Shown: one piece after another, positions 59,816-64,000 of the stretch
Layout: every line of letters starts with the position of its first letter
Numbering within the stretch: position 1 is the first letter of the stretch
Assembly (NCBI RefSeq): GCF_040656415.1
Contig: NZ_JBFAMC010000004.1
Location: 124,001-188,000 of the forward strand
DNA: 64,000 nt
Reading direction: 5' to 3'
Source: Rhodococcus_F sp040656415
GTDB taxonomy: Bacteria; Actinomycetota; Actinomycetes; Mycobacteriales; Mycobacteriaceae
The notes under the pieces: generated by a model
Databases searched by the model: none
Told to the model about the DNA's origin: nothing
Seen by the model: the letters and a program-made list of their open reading frames with translations, nothing else
Translations under genes and position numbers: made by a program

Positions 59816-60227
59816 GTTCGCAGAGGTCAATGTGGGTGACGAGCTTCCCGAACGGGTGGTTACCCTGACGCGAGGGAACTTGGTTCACTACGCCGGCGTG
59901 TCCGGTGATCCGAATCCGATTCATTGGAGTGACGAGGTCGCCAAGCTGGCCGGCCTGCCCAATGTCGTCGCGCACGGGATGCTCACCATGGGCTTGGGAG
60001 GCGGATTCGTCTCGTCCTGGCTGGGCGATCCCGGTGCAGTGGCCGAGTACAACGTTCGATTCACGAGCCCAGTGTTCGTGGAGGCTCACAAGGCCGCCGC
60101 AGTGGAGTTCACCGGCAAGGTGAAATCACTCGACGAGGAAAGCAAGACAGCAGTAGTCGCGATCGTGGCGCGCTCCGAGGGAAAGAAGATCTTCGGTCGT
60201 GCTACCGCAACGGTCCGTCTGGCCTGA
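59802..60227 (+). CDS. hadB: (3R)-hydroxyacyl-ACP dehydratase subunit HadB
   Basis: 141 aa. It carries the hydratase-2 catalytic motif in VSGDPNPIHWSDEVAKLAG (Asp and His), then NVVAHGMLTMGLGGGFVS. HadB is the catalytic partner of HadA in beta-hydroxyacyl-ACP dehydration during meromycolate or long-chain acid elongation. The start codon lies inside hadA (14-base overlap), so the two are coupled. The next gene is tRNA-Trp; the hadC gene that follows hadB in M. tuberculosis is absent. Confidence 0.95.
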   Translation: MSLRKFAEVNVGDELPERVVTLTRGNLVHYAGVSGDPNPIHWSDEVAKLAGLPNVVAHGMLTMGLGGGFVSSWLGDPGAVAEYNVRFTSPVFVEAHKAAAVEFTGKVKSLDEESKTAVVAIVARSEGKKIFGRATATVRLA

Positions 60228-60412
60228 CAGCCCGGGCGGATTGGGTTAGTTCCGGGGCTTTGAAGTACACTGAGATTTCTGGGATTACTGAGCGCTGCGC
60301 GCTGCCCTACGGTGATGTTTGGCCGGCATGGGTAGCGCGCGTGTTATGTGATCGCAGAGAGGTCGGTACGGAGCTGGTTCACCGTTAGACGGTAATCAGG
60401 TCACCCGACCAA

Positions 60413-60485
<73 letters not shown>

Positions 60486-60516
60486 CTCCCGGATGTCAGC
60501 GACTGAGAGGAACGAC

Positions 60517-60960
60517 GTGAGCAAGGAGCGCACCACGCGCGACGGCGACACATCAGGGTCGACGCGCCAAGATGGTGCCGAAAGCACCGAGGCCAGCGCT
60601 ACCACGCGTTCCGACACTCCCTCGGGCAAGCCCACTGGGAAGCGTCAGGGGCGTCGTTCGTCGGCAGGTGTCGAGGTCGCTGCGGGTTCCGTGAAGTCTC
60701 CGGAACGCCCGAAACCGGATACCAAGGTCAAGCCCGCGAGGAAGGACCGCGCCGACAAGCCGCGCAGGGACAATATCTTCAAGCGCCTACGCCGGTTCTT
60801 CCGCGAGGTCATTGCGGAACTCCGCAAGGTCATCTGGCCCAATCGCAAGCAGATGATCACCTACACCAGCGTCGTTCTGGTATTCCTGGTGTTCATGGTG
60901 ACGTTGATCGGAGTGCTGGATATCGCGGTCATCAGGGGCGTCACCTGGTTGTTCGGTTGA
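60517..60960 (+). CDS. secE: Preprotein translocase subunit SecE
   Basis: 147 aa from GTG 60517, six bases after GAGAGG. A long hydrophilic N-terminus (about 95 residues of Ser/Thr, Lys and Arg) precedes the SecE core: RFFREVIAELRKVIWPNRKQM, then the transmembrane helix TSVVLVFLVFMVTLIGVLDI. SecE stabilises the SecY channel. The short, one-helix form with a long disordered N-terminus is normal for actinomycetes. It lies in the conserved trpT-secE-nusG-rplK-rplA order. Confidence 0.96.
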   Translation: MSKERTTRDGDTSGSTRQDGAESTEASATTRSDTPSGKPTGKRQGRRSSAGVEVAAGSVKSPERPKPDTKVKPARKDRADKPRRDNIFKRLRRFFREVIAELRKVIWPNRKQMITYTSVVLVFLVFMVTLIGVLDIAVIRGVTWLFG

Positions 60961-61019
60961 CGGAATCCGCTTCGGCGGAGCAGAAGTATGGTGAGTGACG
61001 AGAGGAAGCGAGTGCCCCA

Positions 61020-61769
61020 GTGAGCACCCCCGAGTACGACACGAATGAGGCCTCGGCCGAAGAGCGTGTTTCTGCCGAGGCGGCAGCCGACGTGGATGTG
61101 GAGGCTGCCGAGGAGGGCATCGACGCCGCGGATACCGCAGCCGAAGAGGATCCGGTTGCCGAGTTCAAGGCCGCGCTGCGCAGGGCCGAGGGCGACTGGT
61201 ACGTCATCCACTCCTATGCCGGCTACGAGAACAAAGTCAAGACCAACCTCGAGACCCGTGTTCAGAACCTCGACGTGGGTGACTACATCTTCCAGGTGGA
61301 AGTTCCCACCGAAGAGGTCACCGAGATCAAGGGTGGACAGCGCAAGCAGGTCAACCGGAAGGTTCTGCCGGGCTACATCCTCGTCCGTATGGAGCTGAAC
61401 GACGAGTCCTGGGGAGCTGTGCGCAACACACCCGGTGTCACCGGATTCGTCGGCGCCACTTCGCGCCCGTCTCCGCTGTCGCTCGATGAGGTGGTGAAAT
61501 TCCTGCTCCCGCAGCAGGAGCAGAAGAAGCCGGTCACCGCCCCGGCAGCTGCGGCGGCAGAGCCCGGTGCAGAGACTGCCGCGAAGCCACTCATCGAGGT
61601 CGAGTTCGAAGTCGGCGAGTCGGTCACCGTCATGGATGGCCCGTTCGCGACGCTTCCCGCCAGTATCAGCGAGGTCAATGCCGAACAGCAGAAGCTCAAG
61701 GTCCTCGTTTCGATCTTCGGCCGCGAGACCCCGGTCGAGTTGTCTTTCACGCAGGTCGCGAAGATCTAG
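61020..61769 (+). CDS. nusG: Transcription termination/antitermination protein NusG
   Basis: 249 aa from GTG 61020. About 60 acidic residues precede the NGN domain: DWYVIHSYAGYENKVKTNLE, then KVLPGYILVRMELND and TPGVTGFVGATSRPSPLS. After a Pro/Ala-rich linker the C-terminal KOW domain has VGESVTVMDGPFATLPASISEVN. NusG links RNA polymerase to Rho or to the ribosome. The N-terminal acidic extension is typical of actinomycetes. Confidence 0.97.
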   Translation: MSTPEYDTNEASAEERVSAEAAADVDVEAAEEGIDAADTAAEEDPVAEFKAALRRAEGDWYVIHSYAGYENKVKTNLETRVQNLDVGDYIFQVEVPTEEVTEIKGGQRKQVNRKVLPGYILVRMELNDESWGAVRNTPGVTGFVGATSRPSPLSLDEVVKFLLPQQEQKKPVTAPAAAAAEPGAETAAKPLIEVEFEVGESVTVMDGPFATLPASISEVNAEQQKLKVLVSIFGRETPVELSFTQVAKI

Positions 61770-61828
61770 CACTTACACACTTGCATTGCAGTAGCAAGAA
61801 CACACCCAGCAAGAATTAGGAAACCGAG

Positions 61829-62263
61829 ATGCCCCCCAAGAAGAAGAAGCTCGCCGGGCTCATCAAGCTTCAAATCCAGGCCGGTCAGGCAAATCCTGCG
61901 CCGCCCGTGGGTCCTGCGCTTGGTCAGCATGGCGTGAACATCATGGAGTTCTGCAAGGCCTACAACGCGGCGACCGAGTCTCAGCGCGGCAATGTGGTGC
62001 CGGTCGAGATCTCGGTCTATGAAGACCGGACCTTCGATTTCAAGCTGAAGACCCCTCCCGCTGCCAAGCTGCTACTCAAGGCTGCAGGCGTGCAGAAGGG
62101 TTCCGGTGAGCCGCACAAGACCAAGGTTGCATCGGTGACGATGGACCAGGTACGCGAAATCGCGAAGACCAAGCAGGAAGACCTCAACGCCAACGACATC
62201 GAGCAGGCCGCCAAGATCATCGCAGGCACCGCGCGCTCGATGGGCATCACGGTCGACGGCTGA
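61829..62263 (+). CDS. rplK: 50S ribosomal protein L11
   Basis: 144 aa. [35 protein letters not shown] (pieces) and the C-terminal rRNA-binding domain with [17 protein letters not shown] are the L11 signatures. It binds 23S rRNA helices 43-44 at the GTPase centre, together with L10-L12. The ATG follows AGGAAACCGAG. It is transcribed from the nusG side, as usual. Confidence 0.98.
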
Positions 62264-62392
62264 GTCGTCCGACCTGACGTCGGCACGGTAGTCGAAGAAA
62301 GCGTGGGAGGGTCTGCCAGGCCCGGACCACTACTGAACCATTCACCACCGCGGTAGAAGACACATCGTGGTGAGAAGTTAGGACAGAAGATA

Positions 62393-63109
62393 ATGGCAAA
62401 GCGCAGCAAGGCGTATCTGGCCGCCGCTGAGAAGGTTGACGCCACCAAGCTCTACAGCCCACTGCAGGCTGCGAAGCTGGCGAAGGAGACGTCGTCGAGC
62501 AAGATGGATGCGACCGTGGAGGTTGCCGTCCGCCTGGGCGTCGACCCCCGCAAGGCGGACCAGATGGTCCGTGGCACCGTCAACCTGCCGCATGGCACCG
62601 GTAAGACCGCCCGCGTCATCGTGTTCGCCGTCGGCGAGAAGGCTGCCGAGGCGGAGGCAGCTGGAGCCGACGCAGTCGGTGCCGAGGAACTCATCGAGCG
62701 AATCCAGGGTGGATGGGTCGAGTTCGACGCTGCGATCGCAACGCCGGATCAGATGGCCAAGGTCGGTCGCATCGCCCGTGTTCTCGGACCGCGTGGCCTG
62801 ATGCCGAACCCGAAGACCGGCACGGTGACGGCGGATGTCTCGAAGGCTGTCGCCGACATCAAGGGCGGCAAGATCAACTTCCGCGTCGACAAGCAGGCCA
62901 ACCTGCACTTCGTGATCGGCAAGGCCTCGTTCGACGACACCAAGTTGGTGGAGAACTACGGCGCCGCGTTGGATGAGATCCTGCGTGCGAAGCCGTCCTC
63001 CGCGAAGGGCCGCTACGTCAAGAAGGTCACGGTATCGACGACCACCGGACCGGGCATCCCGGTGGACCCGAACCGTACGCGCAACCTTCTCGAGGACGCT
63101 GAAGCTTAA
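62393..63109 (+). CDS. rplA: 50S ribosomal protein L1
   Basis: 238 aa from ATG 62393. Family blocks are TVEVAVRLGVDPRKADQMVRGTVNLPHGTGK (pieces), RVLGPRGLMPNPKTGTVT and GKINFRVDKQANLHFVIGK. L1 binds 23S rRNA in the L1 stalk and, in many bacteria, represses its own mRNA. The 129-base space after rplK contains no gene. A strong terminator follows the stop. Confidence 0.98.
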   Translation: MAKRSKAYLAAAEKVDATKLYSPLQAAKLAKETSSSKMDATVEVAVRLGVDPRKADQMVRGTVNLPHGTGKTARVIVFAVGEKAAEAEAAGADAVGAEELIERIQGGWVEFDAAIATPDQMAKVGRIARVLGPRGLMPNPKTGTVTADVSKAVADIKGGKINFRVDKQANLHFVIGKASFDDTKLVENYGAALDEILRAKPSSAKGRYVKKVTVSTTTGPGIPVDPNRTRNLLEDAEA

Positions 63110-63131
63110 GGGCTTCCACAGGAGTTCGCAG

Positions 63132-63173
63132 AATTCGGCCGGTACGAGAATCTCGTACCGGCCGAATTTTTTT
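63132..63173 (+). terminator. Rho-independent terminator after rplA
   Basis: A perfect 17-base stem (63132-63148 with 63152-63168) with loop AAT ends in a run of seven T. It lies 22 bases after the rplA stop codon and closes the secE-nusG-rplK-rplA unit. Confidence 0.93.
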
Positions 63174-63262
63174 GAGCGCCTGCAAGTCAGCGCTCGGTGG
63201 GACCAGATGACGCTTGTGCGGTGGTCGGCACGAGGTCGGATCCGTGGGTGACGGGGGTCCAG

Positions 63263-63292
63263 TTGGCGGCGGCACCCGCAATGCCGTAGGCT
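63263..63292 (+). promoter_or_regulatory. Candidate promoter for rplJ
   Basis: TTGGCG (63263-63268), an 18-base spacer and TAGGCT (63287-63292) resemble a vegetative promoter. A start near 63300 would give an untranslated leader of about 300 bases before rplJ, including the L10-type leader. Confidence 0.4.
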
Positions 63293-63339
63293 GCACTGCG
63301 GAGTCCAATGCAGATTGTGAACTCCACCCCAAATCATGT

Positions 63340-63590
63340 TCTACCGAAGACCGTTGGTGATTGCACCTGGCAAGGGTGCGATTGAAAGTCCGGGAATGCT
63401 CGGCGGCCCACGCAGGAGGACGAGGTAGGGGGATGCTCTTCGGTTGTGGTTTCGCGCCGCGATCGTATCGCTTCCTCACGCCCCGTGTGCCTGCACCGGG
63501 GCGTTTCGTATGTCGTGGCTCGGGCGCTCCGGAATCTCCCGGAAGTGCGCGGCGGTTCCGAGGTGGAACAACGACAGTCATGAGAGGAGG
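63340..63590 (+). ncRNA. Ribosomal protein L10 leader of rplJ mRNA
   Basis: The untranslated region before rplJ is long and structured. It includes GAAGACCGTTGGTG and GCAGGAGGACGAGG, which fit the L10 leader that binds L10-(L12)4 for autogenous control. A hairpin CGCCCCG/CGGGGCG at 63479-63503, followed by GTTTCG, could be an attenuator. The boundaries are approximate. Confidence 0.6.
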
Positions 63591-63596
63591 CGAAGT

Positions 63597-64000
63597 ATGG
63601 CAAAGCCTGAGAAGGTTTCCGCGGTCGCGGAAATCACCGAGCAGTTCAAGGGTTCGACCGCTGCCGTGATCACGGAATACCGTGGTCTGACGGTGGGCAA
63701 CATCACGACGCTGCGACGCGCTCTCGGAGAAGGTGCCACCTACTCCGTCGCCAAGAACACCCTGGTCAAGCGTGCCGCCGCAGAGGCGGGCGTCGAGGGC
63801 CTTGATGACCTTTTCGTCGGTCCGACCGCCATTGCATTCATCAAGGGCGAGCCCGTCGATGCTGCGAAGGCCTTGAAGAACTTCGCCAAGGACAACAAGT
63901 CTCTCATCATCAAGGGCGGGTACATGGATGGCGCTGCGCTGTCCGTGGACGAGGTCAACAAGATCGCGGACCTCGAGTCCCGCGAGGTTCTGTTGGCCAA
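63597..64000 (+). CDS. rplJ: 50S ribosomal protein L10 (3' end outside window)
   Basis: The first 134 codons are present from ATG 63597, preceded by GAGAGGAGG. AKPEKVSAVAEITEQFKGST, VITEYRGLTVGNITTLRRAL, SVAKNTLVKRAA and FVGPTAIAFIKGEPVDAAKAL are L10 signatures. It anchors the L7/L12 stalk to the ribosome. rplL presumably lies beyond the window. It is transcribed from its own leader, downstream of the rplA terminator. Confidence 0.97.
   Translation, partial: MAKPEKVSAVAEITEQFKGSTAAVITEYRGLTVGNITTLRRALGEGATYSVAKNTLVKRAAAEAGVEGLDDLFVGPTAIAFIKGEPVDAAKALKNFAKDNKSLIIKGGYMDGAALSVDEVNKIADLESREVLLA

Overview
This window looks like a chromosomal segment of a mycolic-acid-containing actinomycete, most likely Rhodococcus or a close Nocardiaceae relative. 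The evidence is GC-rich DNA, many GTG starts, 4-base stop/start overlaps (ATGA/GTGA), a hadAB pair next to rpmG and tRNA genes, a rex-hemA-hemC-hemD-hemB locus, and a gene order that, as I remember it, follows the M. tuberculosis Rv0501-Rv0641 region with losses and insertions. The genus is an inference from family content, not a database match.

Layout. 1-3464: an epimerase (cut by the left edge), an acyltransferase, a convergent HAD phosphatase and a glutaredoxin-like protein. 3534-11052: the heme operon, led by a Rex repressor with a near-consensus Rex operator upstream, then hemA, hemC, a cobA/hemD fusion, hemB and small membrane proteins. 11132-14248: an Lrp-type regulator divergent from 4-hydroxyphenylpyruvate dioxygenase, then an SDR and a VOC protein. 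14310-20421: hemL, a phosphoglycerate-mutase-like gene and a complete System II cytochrome c maturation set (TlpA-like lipoprotein, CcdA, ResB, CcsA). 20515-26166: a MinD/EspI-like ATPase, a BldC-like DNA-binding protein with an octapeptide-repeat tail, a CysK2-like enzyme, a second acyltransferase and small membrane proteins. 26172-28271 and 46524-56675: menaquinone genes (menA, menE, menB, a hotdog thioesterase, menC, menD, menG, menJ and a polyprenyl diphosphate synthase).

The two menaquinone blocks are split by an accessory region of about 17 kb (29330-46435). It holds a membrane protein with a YtrA-type GntR regulator, a GH3 beta-glucosidase, three tandem paralogous MFS transporters (two with duplicated promoter regions), a large AfsR/SARP-type regulator, a DrrAB-like ABC exporter, an OafA-type acyltransferase with an SGNH domain and one unrecognised gene. 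This is the most likely place for new biology: a glycoside uptake and cleavage operon built by gene amplification beside a large STAND regulator.

56725-64000: htpX behind an ECF-type promoter, yajQ, tRNA-Tyr/Thr/Met, rpmG, hadA-hadB (no hadC), tRNA-Trp, secE, nusG, rplK, rplA, an L10-type leader and the start of rplJ.

How the genes work together: most of the window serves respiration. Heme synthesis (under a redox sensor), covalent heme attachment to c-type cytochromes, and menaquinone with its partly saturated isoprenoid tail sit side by side, followed by envelope lipid genes and the secretion/translation block.
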